Source: Paenibacillus sp. ACRRY (lineage in GTDB: Bacteria; Bacillota; Bacilli; Paenibacillales; Paenibacillaceae). Taken from it: DNA of 64,000 nucleotides. The stretch lies in the NCBI RefSeq assembly GCF_022346995.1, contig NZ_JAKRNM010000005.1:124001-188000 (forward strand). The letters run 5' to 3'. Both the position numbers and the translations under genes were made by a program. Below are positions 51,210 to 60,113 of this stretch, one piece after another. The notes beneath the pieces are model-generated. The model was not told the DNA's origin and searched no databases. It was given only the letters and a program-made list of their open reading frames with translations. Every line of letters starts with the position of its first letter. Position 1 is the first letter of the stretch.

Positions 51210-53105
51210 ATGATGACAATGGTACGCCTACATGAAGTATCAAAAGAGTGGAACGGAATGGAATTGTTTACCGGATTGAATCTGGAAATTAACGAAGGTG
51301 AGCGGCTTGCGATTCTCGGTCGCAATGGATGCGGCAAAACCACATTGTTACGCATCATTTTAGGGGAAGAGGAGGGAGGCGGACATATTGAGCGCCACGT
51401 CCCGCAGAAGGAGTGGGGTTTCATGCGTCAACGCTCTCTAATTGACCCCGGAATGAAGGTACTGGATGCGGTACGGAAGGAAAGTGGCCGGATCTATGAA
51501 GTGAAATGTGAGTTGGAAGAACTGGAACGGCGCATGGGCATGAGCGGGAGTGAAGATGAGCAGCGGCTGCTTGAAGCCTATACTGTAGCCATGGAGCAAT
51601 ATGAGCAGCTGAACGGCTATATGTGGGAGACCGAGGTGGAGAAGGTGTTGACCCGTCTGGGTTTAAGCTCGGAGCACTGGAACAGATCCTATCATTCCTT
51701 GAGTGGCGGACAAAAAACCAAGGCAAGGCTGGCAGGACTGCTGGTCAGCAAACCTAAATTTCTTATTTTGGATGAACCGACAAATCATCTGGATGAAGAT
51801 AGCATGCGCTGGCTTGAAGAGTGGCTATCCAATTACACGGGCACGCTGCTCTTTGTTTCACATGACCGGACCTTTATTGATCAGGTAGCAACAGGTGTCA
51901 TTGAGTTTAGTGCGCAAGCGCTGACCAAATATAAAGGCGGGTATTCTGACTACAAAGTTCATAAGGATAGGGAACGGCGTGAACAGGAAACCCTATACCG
52001 CAAACAGGAACTGGAGCGCAAAGCCCTTGAAGAGACCATTCGCAATTATCAGGAGTGGTTCCATAAGGCCCACAATTCAGCAACGGACGTGGAGGTAAAG
52101 ATCACTCAGAGCTTTTACAAAGCCAAAGCCAACAAAAACATTTCGCGTTACCATGCAAAACAGAAACAGTTGGAACGCCTGGAGAATGAGCGGGTAGAAA
52201 AACCTCGTGATACAGTCAAGCTAAACATGGAACTACAAGTTGACACGTTAGCGGCACGCCAGCTGCTTGAAATGAGAGAGGTAAGCTTTGCATATTCGGA
52301 GGGACAGCCGTTATTTAACAATCTGGGAGTTGCCGTCGGGCGAGGGGACCGGCTTGCCGTACGTGGACCGAATGGTACGGGTAAAACGACCCTGCTGAAG
52401 CTGATGATTGGTGAACTTGAACCAGAGCAGGGTGTAGTGAGAAGGCATCCACAGCTGAAGATCGGTTACTTTTCTCAAGAGCTTGAGGGACTTCCCGAGA
52501 ATCAGACTCTGCTGGACAGCTTGCTCAGTCTCCCATCCATGACTCAGAGTGCAGCACGAACCATTTTGGGATGTTTTCTTTTTACCAGAGAGGATGTGTT
52601 CAAGCGCATCGGAAACCTGAGTATGGGAGAGAAATGCAGGGTTGCGTTTTTGAGATTATACTTTGGCGGTGCCAACCTGCTAGTTCTGGATGAGCCAACA
52701 AACTATCTGGATATTGATACCCAGGAAGTGATGGAGAATGTATTAAAACAGGCTTCGGGTGCTCTGGTGCTTGTCTCTCATGACCGAATGCTGACGAAGA
52801 TGCTGGCGAATCGCTTGCTTGATCTGGAGCCAGGAGGAAAGGTTACGGTATTTGAAGGAGGAGTTCTGGATTGGGAACAGTCGAGGAAACTCCGAGATTC
52901 TTCACTTGGCCAACGGGAATCGGACGATGAACGATTACGCCTGGAAATGCGACTTTCCGAATTGCTATCTCCCATGAGCGATGCGGGGAAAGATACCTTT
53001 GCACATCCGGAAGCTGCTGATGAACGTGCTGTGGAAGCCGCAGAGATCAGGGACATTCAAGAGCGGCTAATTCAGCTTAGGCGGAAGGATGCGAGCAAAA
53101 ATTAG
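51210..53105 (+). CDS. ABC-F ATPase, probable ribosome-protection type
   Basis: A 631-residue soluble protein with two ABC domains and no membrane helices. Domain 1: Walker A GRNGCGKTT, signature LSGGQKTK, Walker B FLILDEPTNHLDE. Domain 2: Walker A GPNGTGKTT, signature LSMGEKCR (variant), Walker B LLVLDEPTNYLD. Between them (about 245-350) is a long charged linker of the kind that reaches into the ribosome, and a charged C-terminal extension follows. ABC-F proteins act on the ribosome; those with long linkers often remove antibiotics. The attenuator leader supports a resistance role, but the drug class cannot be told. GGGAGA precedes ATG 51210. Confidence 0.88.
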   Translation: MMTMVRLHEVSKEWNGMELFTGLNLEINEGERLAILGRNGCGKTTLLRIILGEEEGGGHIERHVPQKEWGFMRQRSLIDPGMKVLDAVRKESGRIYEVKCELEELERRMGMSGSEDEQRLLEAYTVAMEQYEQLNGYMWETEVEKVLTRLGLSSEHWNRSYHSLSGGQKTKARLAGLLVSKPKFLILDEPTNHLDEDSMRWLEEWLSNYTGTLLFVSHDRTFIDQVATGVIEFSAQALTKYKGGYSDYKVHKDRERREQETLYRKQELERKALEETIRNYQEWFHKAHNSATDVEVKITQSFYKAKANKNISRYHAKQKQLERLENERVEKPRDTVKLNMELQVDTLAARQLLEMREVSFAYSEGQPLFNNLGVAVGRGDRLAVRGPNGTGKTTLLKLMIGELEPEQGVVRRHPQLKIGYFSQELEGLPENQTLLDSLLSLPSMTQSAARTILGCFLFTREDVFKRIGNLSMGEKCRVAFLRLYFGGANLLVLDEPTNYLDIDTQEVMENVLKQASGALVLVSHDRMLTKMLANRLLDLEPGGKVTVFEGGVLDWEQSRKLRDSSLGQRESDDERLRLEMRLSELLSPMSDAGKDTFAHPEAADERAVEAAEIRDIQERLIQLRRKDASKN

Positions 53106-53118
53106 ATGATTGACTGGC

Positions 53119-53147
53119 TTGCTATTTCGATTGAATTTGCATATAAT
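53119..53147 (+). promoter_or_regulatory. pheST promoter
   Basis: TTGCTA (53119-53124), a 17-base spacer, and a perfect TATAAT (53142-53147). Confidence 0.75.
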
Positions 53148-53154
53148 TATGAAC

Positions 53155-53490
53155 GATCATCGATAAATACGTCGATATAGGTTTGATTCATTAACAAACG
53201 TGATGATGGAGACAAGTAAGCAGTGCCTCTGGACAGGGAGGAAGCGCCGTAGATTGAGAGCGTTTCTGTAGAACAAGGCTGCCGAAATTCACTCCGAAGC
53301 GGTTCCCTGAACTTGACTTGGCAACAATTGCTGGGGCTCAACAGTAGGGGCAAACGGTTAACGGTCGTTATTCCGTACAGAGTGAGACAGACGTGTTACA
53401 GGCCGGAAGGGCCAGTCAGCACTGGATGTCTAACAAGGGTGGTACCACGGTCTTTTCGTCCCTTTTGGGGAGAAAAGGCCTTTTTTTGTT
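53155..53490 (+). ncRNA. T-box leader, phenylalanine specifier (TTC)
   Basis: Senses uncharged tRNA-Phe. The T-box AACAAGGGTGGTACCACGG is at 53432-53450, directly before the terminator. Stem I ends in GAAATTCACTCCGAAGC, where the specifier triplet is TTC (53288-53290), a Phe codon, as expected for pheS. The distance from the promoter (about 130 bases to the specifier) is normal. Confidence 0.92.
53452..53487 (+). terminator. T-box terminator before pheS
   Basis: CTTTTCGTCCC pairs with GGGGAGAAAAG (one mismatch/G-T), followed shortly by TTTTTTT. Confidence 0.88.
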
Positions 53491-53522
53491 GCAATAACAC
53501 CACATAAAGGGGGCAATTACAC

Positions 53523-54557
53523 ATGAAAGAACGTTTAGAAGCATTGAAGATTGAAGCGCTGGAACAATTGTCCGGCGTGAACGATCCGCAGACGCTTGGT
53601 GATCTGCGTGTGAAGTATTTGGGGAAAAAGGGTGCATTGACCGAAATTCTGCGTGGCATGGGTGCGCTTAGTGCAGAGGAACGTCCCGTAATCGGGCAAG
53701 TGGCCAACGATGTTCGCGGTGCCATTGAGGAAGTCATCGACAGCAAGCAGGAGCAGTTCCAGAAGGAAGAGACGGCAAAGCGTCTTCAGTCCGAGACCAT
53801 TGATGTCACCCTGCCAGGGCGTCGTGGACGTCAAGGCGGTCTGCATCCACTAACCAAAGTGGTACAGGAAATCGAAGATATTTTCATCGGCATGGGATAT
53901 CGCGTAGCAGAAGGTCCTGAGGTGGAAATGGATTACTACAACTTTGAAGCACTCAACCTGCCGAAAAATCACCCGGCGCGCGACATGCAGGATTCCTTCT
54001 ATGTAACAGAAGACCTGCTGATGCGTACCCATACGTCTCCGGTGCAAGTACGTACCATGCAAAGCATGAAAGGGGAAGTACCTGTCAAAGTCATTTGCCC
54101 GGGTAAAGTATACCGCCGTGATGATGACGATGCTACGCATTCCTTCCAGTTCAATCAGGTTGAAGGTTTGGTCATCAGCGAAAACATTCGCATGAGCGAC
54201 TTGAAGGGTACACTGCTGCAATTTGTGCGTGAAATGTTCGGTGCTCACACTGAAATTCGTCTGCGTCCAAGCTTCTTCCCGTTCACCGAGCCGAGTGCTG
54301 AAGTGGATGTAACCTGTGTACAATGCGGCGGCAGCGGCTGCCGAGTATGTAAACAAACCGGATGGCTTGAAATTCTGGGCGGTGGAATGGTTCATCCGAA
54401 GGTGCTGGAAATGGGTGGATATGATCCTGAGAAGTACAGCGGTTTCGCCTTCGGTATGGGCGTAGAACGTATCGCGATGCTGAAGTACGGTATCGATGAT
54501 ATTCGTCATTTCTATAACAGTGATATGGCATTCCTGAAGCAATTCGGACGGCTGTAA
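53523..54557 (+). CDS. pheS: phenylalanyl-tRNA synthetase alpha subunit
   Basis: Catalytic subunit charging tRNA-Phe. The 344 residues have the N-terminal coiled coil, motif 1 near VVQEIEDIFIGMGYRVAEGPEVE, motif 2 in VKVICPGKVYRRDDDDATHSFQFNQVEGL, and motif 3 FAFGMGVERIAMLKYGI. FFPFTEPSAEVDV and the CVQCGGSGCRVCKQTGW metal-like insert are typical of bacterial PheS. AAAGGGGG lies before the ATG. Confidence 0.98.
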   Translation: MKERLEALKIEALEQLSGVNDPQTLGDLRVKYLGKKGALTEILRGMGALSAEERPVIGQVANDVRGAIEEVIDSKQEQFQKEETAKRLQSETIDVTLPGRRGRQGGLHPLTKVVQEIEDIFIGMGYRVAEGPEVEMDYYNFEALNLPKNHPARDMQDSFYVTEDLLMRTHTSPVQVRTMQSMKGEVPVKVICPGKVYRRDDDDATHSFQFNQVEGLVISENIRMSDLKGTLLQFVREMFGAHTEIRLRPSFFPFTEPSAEVDVTCVQCGGSGCRVCKQTGWLEILGGGMVHPKVLEMGGYDPEKYSGFAFGMGVERIAMLKYGIDDIRHFYNSDMAFLKQFGRL

Positions 54558-54623
54558 CTTTACAATAAGCAGCGCAAAGACAAGATAGCTAAACCAATTT
54601 ATAGATTAAGGAAGTGAACGTCC

Positions 54624-57077
54624 ATGAGAGTATCGACAGATTGGCTGTCTGATTATATTGCCCTTGAAGGTGTGACGCCACAGGAACTGGCAGAGAAAAT
54701 TACACGTGCAGGGATCGAAATCGATGTAGTGGAGAACCGCAACCAGGGCGTAAACAAAGTGGTTGTAGGGTATGTGAAGAGCAAGGAGAAGCACCCGGAT
54801 GCGGACAAATTGAACGTATGCATCATTGACGCCGGTCAGGAAGAGGATCTTCAGATCGTATGTGGTGCGAAAAATGTGGATGCGGGTCAAAAGGTAGCCG
54901 TAGCCCTGGTTGGAGCGAAGCTCCCTGGCGGTTTGGATATCAAAAAAGCCAAGCTGCGCGGCGTCGTTTCACTTGGCATGATCTGCTCTGCAAAAGAGCT
55001 CGGCATGAACGACAAGCTGCTCCCTAAAGATCAGCAGGAAGGCATTCTTGTTCTGCCGGAGCAAACGGAAATCGGCACACCAATCAGCCAGGTGCTTGGT
55101 CTGGACGATCATGTGCTTGAACTGGACCTGACACCAAACCGTTCCGACTGCCTGAGCATGCGTGGTGCAGCTTATGAAGTTGGCGCCATTCTGGGTCGTG
55201 AAGTGAAGCTGCCTAATCCGAAAGAACAGCTGGTTGAAGTCGGTGATTCTGCGGCCGATCATATATCGGTGGAAATCACAGCTCAGGAACAATGCAGTCA
55301 TTATGCAGCCCGTTATGTAACAGGTATCAAACTAGGGCCTTCTCCGCTCTGGATGCAAAACCGTTTGGTTGCAGCTGGTGTTCGTCCAATTAACAACATC
55401 GTGGACATCACGAACTATGTGATGCTGGAGTACGGTCAACCGCTGCACGCCTTTGATGCAGATAAACTGGAAAAAGGTCATATTGAAGTACGCATGGCTA
55501 AGGAAGGCGAAACGATCGTGACTCTGGATGGTCAGGAGCGTAAGCTGGAACCGCATATGCTTCTGATTACCGATGGTGTGAAACCGGTAGCCATTGCAGG
55601 TGTTATGGGTGGCGAGAACTCCGAGGTATCGGAAGGCACAGTCAATCTGCTGCTCGAGTCCGCCAAGTTCGACGGCGGAACGGTTCGGAAAACGTCGCGC
55701 CAATTGGGGCTGCGTTCCGAAGCAAGCATGCGTTTTGAGAAGGAAGTTGATCCGGGGGCTGTTATCACGGCGCTGGACCGTGCAGCTGAATTGATTCAGC
55801 GCTATGCTGAAGGTCAGGTACACCAGGGGATCGTGGAAGCTGGAGCCGAAGTGGCGGAAAAGGTTGTTATCCAGCTGTCACTGGACAGACTGAACCGTTA
55901 TCTGGGAACCGACCTTTCACTGCTTGAAGTGAAAACCATTTTTGCTCGTTTGCACTTTGCATGCGGCGATGCTGAACAAGGATTGCTTGATGTGGAAGTA
56001 CCAACGCGCAGAGGCGATATTACCCGCGACGTAGATCTCTTTGAAGAAATTGCCCGTTTGTATGGATACGACAACATTCCTACCACATTGATTGAAGGAC
56101 CGACAACACCAGGTGCCTACACGCGCTCCCAGGCGATGCGCCGTACCATCCGTGGCCTGCTTGCAGGAAGTGGCTGGCAGGAAATGATTAGCTACTCCTT
56201 TGTACATCCGGATAAAGCGTCCTTGTTCCCGGCATTGACTGAAGGAAGCAAGGCTGTGAAGCTGGCCATGCCTATGAGTGAGGATCGCAGCGTGCTTCGC
56301 ACAAGCATTCTGCCGCAAATGCTGGATGCAGCAGTGTACAACATGAACCGGAAACAGGATTCACTTGCTGTATTCGAAGTGGGCAGCGTGTTCTTCACTG
56401 AAGAAGAAAAGCTGACGAAGCAGCCGCATGAAATTCCGGTCCTAAGCTTACTGCTTACAGGTAACCGTGCCGCTCAGCAGTGGAATGTAGGGGTAGAAAA
56501 AGTAGACTTCTTCGATCTGAAAGGTGCGCTTGAAAACCTGTTCTCCTATGTTGGATTAGAACAACGCATTCGTCTTGTTGCAAACAGTCCGGAAGGGTTC
56601 CATCCGGGACGTTCTGCCTCCGTGTTTTTGGAAGGGAAGGACGGCGGTGAAGGTAAATTGATCGGTACCATGGGTCAATTGCATCCTGAACTTCAACAAC
56701 AATATGATCTGAACGATGTGTATATCGCAGAGATTGCTCTTGAGGCAATCTATAGTGAAGCAGACGTGGATATCCGTTATCGTGAGCTTCCGCGTTTCCC
56801 GGCTGTTGAACGCGATATTGCCGTAGTCGTAAGCAAAGACATTGAAGCAGGAGCTATGCTCAGCTCGATTCGTGAGGCTGCAGGTGAGCTGCTGCAAACG
56901 GTACAGGTATTCGATGTGTTTACAGGCAGCAAACTGGGTGAAGACAAGAAGAGTGTGGCCATGGCGCTAGTGTATCGTAACCGCGAGCGTACGCTGACGG
57001 ACGAAGAAGTTACCGAGGTTCATGCTCGTGTGGTTGCCCGTCTGGAGGAGCAATTCGGAGCAGAATTGCGCAAATAG
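54624..57077 (+). CDS. pheT: phenylalanyl-tRNA synthetase beta subunit
   Basis: Structural and editing subunit. The 817 residues show the EMAP-type tRNA-binding domain (about 40-150: KVVVGYVKSKEKHPDADKLNVCIID), the B3/B4 editing core with LDLTPNRSDCLSMRG, B5 (VPTRRGDITRDVDLFEEIARLYGYDNIP) and the C-terminal ferredoxin-like anticodon-binding domain (LPRFPAVERDIAVVV). AAGGAAGTG precedes the ATG; 66 bases after pheS. Confidence 0.98.
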   Translation: MRVSTDWLSDYIALEGVTPQELAEKITRAGIEIDVVENRNQGVNKVVVGYVKSKEKHPDADKLNVCIIDAGQEEDLQIVCGAKNVDAGQKVAVALVGAKLPGGLDIKKAKLRGVVSLGMICSAKELGMNDKLLPKDQQEGILVLPEQTEIGTPISQVLGLDDHVLELDLTPNRSDCLSMRGAAYEVGAILGREVKLPNPKEQLVEVGDSAADHISVEITAQEQCSHYAARYVTGIKLGPSPLWMQNRLVAAGVRPINNIVDITNYVMLEYGQPLHAFDADKLEKGHIEVRMAKEGETIVTLDGQERKLEPHMLLITDGVKPVAIAGVMGGENSEVSEGTVNLLLESAKFDGGTVRKTSRQLGLRSEASMRFEKEVDPGAVITALDRAAELIQRYAEGQVHQGIVEAGAEVAEKVVIQLSLDRLNRYLGTDLSLLEVKTIFARLHFACGDAEQGLLDVEVPTRRGDITRDVDLFEEIARLYGYDNIPTTLIEGPTTPGAYTRSQAMRRTIRGLLAGSGWQEMISYSFVHPDKASLFPALTEGSKAVKLAMPMSEDRSVLRTSILPQMLDAAVYNMNRKQDSLAVFEVGSVFFTEEEKLTKQPHEIPVLSLLLTGNRAAQQWNVGVEKVDFFDLKGALENLFSYVGLEQRIRLVANSPEGFHPGRSASVFLEGKDGGEGKLIGTMGQLHPELQQQYDLNDVYIAEIALEAIYSEADVDIRYRELPRFPAVERDIAVVVSKDIEAGAMLSSIREAAGELLQTVQVFDVFTGSKLGEDKKSVAMALVYRNRERTLTDEEVTEVHARVVARLEEQFGAELRK

Positions 57078-57121
57078 AACAGAAGCCAATTTTTTGAACA
57101 ACAATTAGCAGGAATTGCTTG

Positions 57122-57167
57122 AAGTCACATCGAATCCTTAGCATTAGAGGATCGATGTGACTTTTTT
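57122..57167 (+). terminator. pheT terminator
   Basis: AAGTCACATCGAATCC pairs with GGATCGATGTGACTT (one bulge), followed by TTTTTT. Confidence 0.92.
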
Positions 57168-57215
57168 GTCATTACAGCTTAGAATCAACATACAGACTTG
57201 AAGGAGGGCACAACT

Positions 57216-60011
57216 GTGACTACACCTGATCGTACACGCGTCACCGTAGAGATCTACGGGACTTCCTATAAACTGGTTGGCAGCAGTGCCGACTATATGA
57301 AACAAGTAGCTAATCTGGTGGATGAGCGCATGAGCGCAATTTCCAAGCACCATTCCCGTCTGGATACCCCGCGCATTGCGGTACTGGCGGCTGTACATAT
57401 GGCTGAGCAGTCTCTTCAGACCCAGGAGATTCGAAATGAACTGAAAATGCTGACTGGTGAACGGACAGAACTTCGAAATGAATTGAACAGGCTGAATGCG
57501 ATTCAAGGTGAACATCAGAAGGAGCTGGAGCGTCGAGACCAGGCACTTTCTGAAGCGACCAAGCAGAAGACTGAGGCAGAGCAGGCTATGGCGAAGCTGC
57601 AATCCGAGAAGCAGGATGAATTAAACAAGCTGAAAGCATTGCTTGAACAGGAGCGAAGTCAGACTGCAGCACGTGAACAAAAATTGCAGTCACAGACCGC
57701 TGCTCAGCTGAAGGAAGCCGAAGAGAAGCTGAAATTGCGCCTGAAAGAAGCAGAAGAGAAGGCGGCTAACCAGCTCAAACAGGCTCAGGCCCAGGCAGCT
57801 GCTGAGCTGAAGGGAGTACAAGCCGAATTGCAGCAGAGCCAGGCGAAGGCAGCTGGACAGTACAAGGAACTGCAGGACAAGACAGCAGCCCAAATAAAAG
57901 AAGTGCAAGCACGCGCTGCAGCCGAATTGCAGCAGAGCCAGGCAAAGGCAGCTGGACAGTACAAGGAGCTACAGGATAAGACAGCAGCCCAGATTAAGGA
58001 AGCGGAGAGCCGTGCTGTAGCAGAACGCCAAAAAATTGAGGCAAAGGCGACACAGCAGGTACAGGCAGCCAAAGAGGAAGCTGAGGCTGCGATTTTGTCC
58101 GAATTGGAGCAGGCTGAGAGTCAATTGAAGAAGGTTCAGGAAGAGGCTGAGCTTCAATACCGTGAACTTCAGTCCCAAACAGATCAGCGCTTGCAAGAGG
58201 CGAAGCAGCAGGCAGCCGAGCAGTTACAATCCCAGCTCGCTAAGATCCAGGAAGAGCAGGCGTCACAGCTACAACAAACGAAAGAGGAACACTTAACAGA
58301 GATCGAAAAGCTGAAAGCCGATTTCCATGAATCTTCAGAACAGGCCGAACTGGAATGGATGGAAAAAGAAGCAGCCTATGAGGAACAACTGCTACAAGCA
58401 AAAGAAGTGGCAGCTACTCAGGCCACCGAAGCTGCGACTAGTGCTGAAGCCAAACTACAGGAAGAGCGCGCGAAACTGCTGCAACAGCTGGAACACGAGC
58501 GCACACAAGCTGAGGGTCGTGTAGCAGAAATAGAGAACCAGCTAGAGGATATACGCAAGCAGCTGAAAGAGGCACAGGAAGTGGCTCTGGTTCAGGAGCA
58601 GCAGCTCCAGCAGGAACGCGCTGATCAGGATGCATTGCGCAAGGAACAAACACAGCGCAAACAGGATCAAGAAGTTCAAGCTCGGCGCATAACGGAACTT
58701 GAACAGCAGTTGGGGCAGCTGAAGGAAGACAGTACCCAGCTCCAAGAGCAGCTGCGTGAAACGGAAAGTGCTTTGCAGAAGTCTCGTGAAACGGAACAAG
58801 AATGGAAACAACAATACAACGAGACGGTGGAGAGAGAAACTTCCCTTACTGCTCAGCTTCGGAAAGTTCAGGAGCAGCATGGACTGCTTGAGAAAGATAT
58901 TCAAAAGCTTCGTGAGGCTGAAGAGAAGTCCGAGAATGAACAACGCAGATTGCAGAAAGTTCTGGAGCAGGCTCATGCTGCCGTACGTACACTGCAAAGT
59001 GAAATCAGTACGCTTACCGAAAGCGAAAAATCATGGAAAGACCTGGCTGAACAGCGCCTTGTCGAAATGGGAGAGCTGGAGACTCAGGTGCTTGAGGCAG
59101 CAGAACAGAATGAAACACTGGAGTCTGGTGTACAGGCACTTCATGATGAATTAACCGTGGTTAAGGAAGAAGCTCGCGGGTACAGAGAAGAAGCGAATCG
59201 TTTTAACGAGCAGGCAAGTCGTGTGCAGCAGGAGCGCGAACAGCTTGAAGATGATCTGAACCGTATCCGTGAAGAACTGAACAAACTTCAGGAATCCTAT
59301 AAACAAATCCGCAGCGATTATGGGGATGCATTGCAGCGTGAGGAGGATCATACTCGTAAGCTTGTTGAGCTGGATCAAGAAAAGCTGTCGCTGGAACAGG
59401 CACTAGCAGCATCCGACGAGCATGCTGCCACGCTATCCGAGCAAATCGCAGAACATAGAAACTTGCTTGCACAGACAGAGGAAGAAGCACTTGAATGGCA
59501 GATTAAGCATGAAGAATTGTCTGCGAAACAGGCAGAGCTTACATCAGAACTGGATGAGTTAAAGGAGCGGGAGACCCGGTTACTCTCCCGGGTTGAACAA
59601 GCCGAACAGCAGGACCAGGTCTGGCAGCGTCGTGCAGATGAATGGGCCGTACAGGAGCAATCCTGGCAGGAACGCTGGAACTTGCTTGAGAATGAATTGG
59701 ACGTTTGGCAAAAGGAAAGTGCCGCCAGTGTTGAAAAGGTGGAGGAGCTTGAACAGGAGCGTCAGCAGCTCGATAAGCTCCGTAACGAAGCCATAGAAGA
59801 GAAACAAACGATGGAAAATGAACTGCTGGAGATTGGCGAGCGCTACGAACTCGCTGCGAATCAGCTTCGATTGCTGCAGGTTGAACGCGAAATGGAGCAG
59901 GAGAAGGCAGAGCAGCTGAACATGGAGTATCGCCAGCTGCGGGATGAATATACGAAATTGCAGACGGAATATAACGAATGGATCGAATTGATTGAACAGG
60001 ATCAGACCTAA
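57216..60011 (+). CDS. zapA: giant ZapA: FtsZ-associated domain fused to a long coiled coil
   Basis: ZapA bundles FtsZ at the division site and is normally about 85 residues. Residues 1-95 here are a clear ZapA domain: RVTVEIYGTSYKLVGSS, MKQVANLVDERMSAI and LDTPRIAVLAAVHMAEQSL align with the Bacillus protein. The same frame then continues to residue 931 as Glu/Gln/Lys/Ala-rich coiled coil without break or frameshift. Residues 162-436 repeat every 11 residues (hendecads); the rest is mainly heptad. A 33-residue unit is duplicated, and five Trp (803, 810, 817, 821, 831) fall on heptad core positions. GTG 57216 follows AAGGAGGG by 8 bases. The locus (pheT upstream, mutS2 downstream) is that of zapA in Bacillales. 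ZapA identity of the head is firm; the tail's role is unknown. Confidence 0.88.
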   Translation: MTTPDRTRVTVEIYGTSYKLVGSSADYMKQVANLVDERMSAISKHHSRLDTPRIAVLAAVHMAEQSLQTQEIRNELKMLTGERTELRNELNRLNAIQGEHQKELERRDQALSEATKQKTEAEQAMAKLQSEKQDELNKLKALLEQERSQTAAREQKLQSQTAAQLKEAEEKLKLRLKEAEEKAANQLKQAQAQAAAELKGVQAELQQSQAKAAGQYKELQDKTAAQIKEVQARAAAELQQSQAKAAGQYKELQDKTAAQIKEAESRAVAERQKIEAKATQQVQAAKEEAEAAILSELEQAESQLKKVQEEAELQYRELQSQTDQRLQEAKQQAAEQLQSQLAKIQEEQASQLQQTKEEHLTEIEKLKADFHESSEQAELEWMEKEAAYEEQLLQAKEVAATQATEAATSAEAKLQEERAKLLQQLEHERTQAEGRVAEIENQLEDIRKQLKEAQEVALVQEQQLQQERADQDALRKEQTQRKQDQEVQARRITELEQQLGQLKEDSTQLQEQLRETESALQKSRETEQEWKQQYNETVERETSLTAQLRKVQEQHGLLEKDIQKLREAEEKSENEQRRLQKVLEQAHAAVRTLQSEISTLTESEKSWKDLAEQRLVEMGELETQVLEAAEQNETLESGVQALHDELTVVKEEARGYREEANRFNEQASRVQQEREQLEDDLNRIREELNKLQESYKQIRSDYGDALQREEDHTRKLVELDQEKLSLEQALAASDEHAATLSEQIAEHRNLLAQTEEEALEWQIKHEELSAKQAELTSELDELKERETRLLSRVEQAEQQDQVWQRRADEWAVQEQSWQERWNLLENELDVWQKESAASVEKVEELEQERQQLDKLRNEAIEEKQTMENELLEIGERYELAANQLRLLQVEREMEQEKAEQLNMEYRQLRDEYTKLQTEYNEWIELIEQDQT
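57822..58004 (+). repeat. tandem duplication of a 99-base unit within zapA
   Basis: Copy 1 starts at 57822 and copy 2 at 57921, both GCCGAATTGCAGCAGAGCC. The period is 99 bases, 33 residues, exactly three hendecads. Copies differ at a few third-codon positions, and copy 2 diverges after about 83 bases. Confidence 0.9.
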
Positions 60012-60076
60012 CGGCATCAGATCATAACTGGAATCATGGGCATCGTACGATTGTACAATTTGTTATAATACAGAAA

Positions 60077-60100
60077 GAGCTCCCGTCGTTACGGGGGCTC
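60077..60100 (+). terminator. hairpin after zapA
   Basis: GAGCTCCCGT pairs with ACGGGGGCTC (one G-T) around CGTT. The tail ATTGTCTTGG is weakly T-rich. Confidence 0.6.
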
Positions 60101-60113
60101 ATTGTCTTGGGAC

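Noticed and set aside
57640..58600. Repetitive DNA in zapA as a possible assembly artefact
   Set aside because: The frame stays open, the period is a multiple of 33 bases and the copies differ at silent sites, which fits real coding repeats.
58542..60017. Several long minus-strand frames opposite zapA, rich in Leu and Phe
   Set aside because: They are the complement of Gln/Glu/Lys-rich coiled-coil codons and lack ribosome sites.
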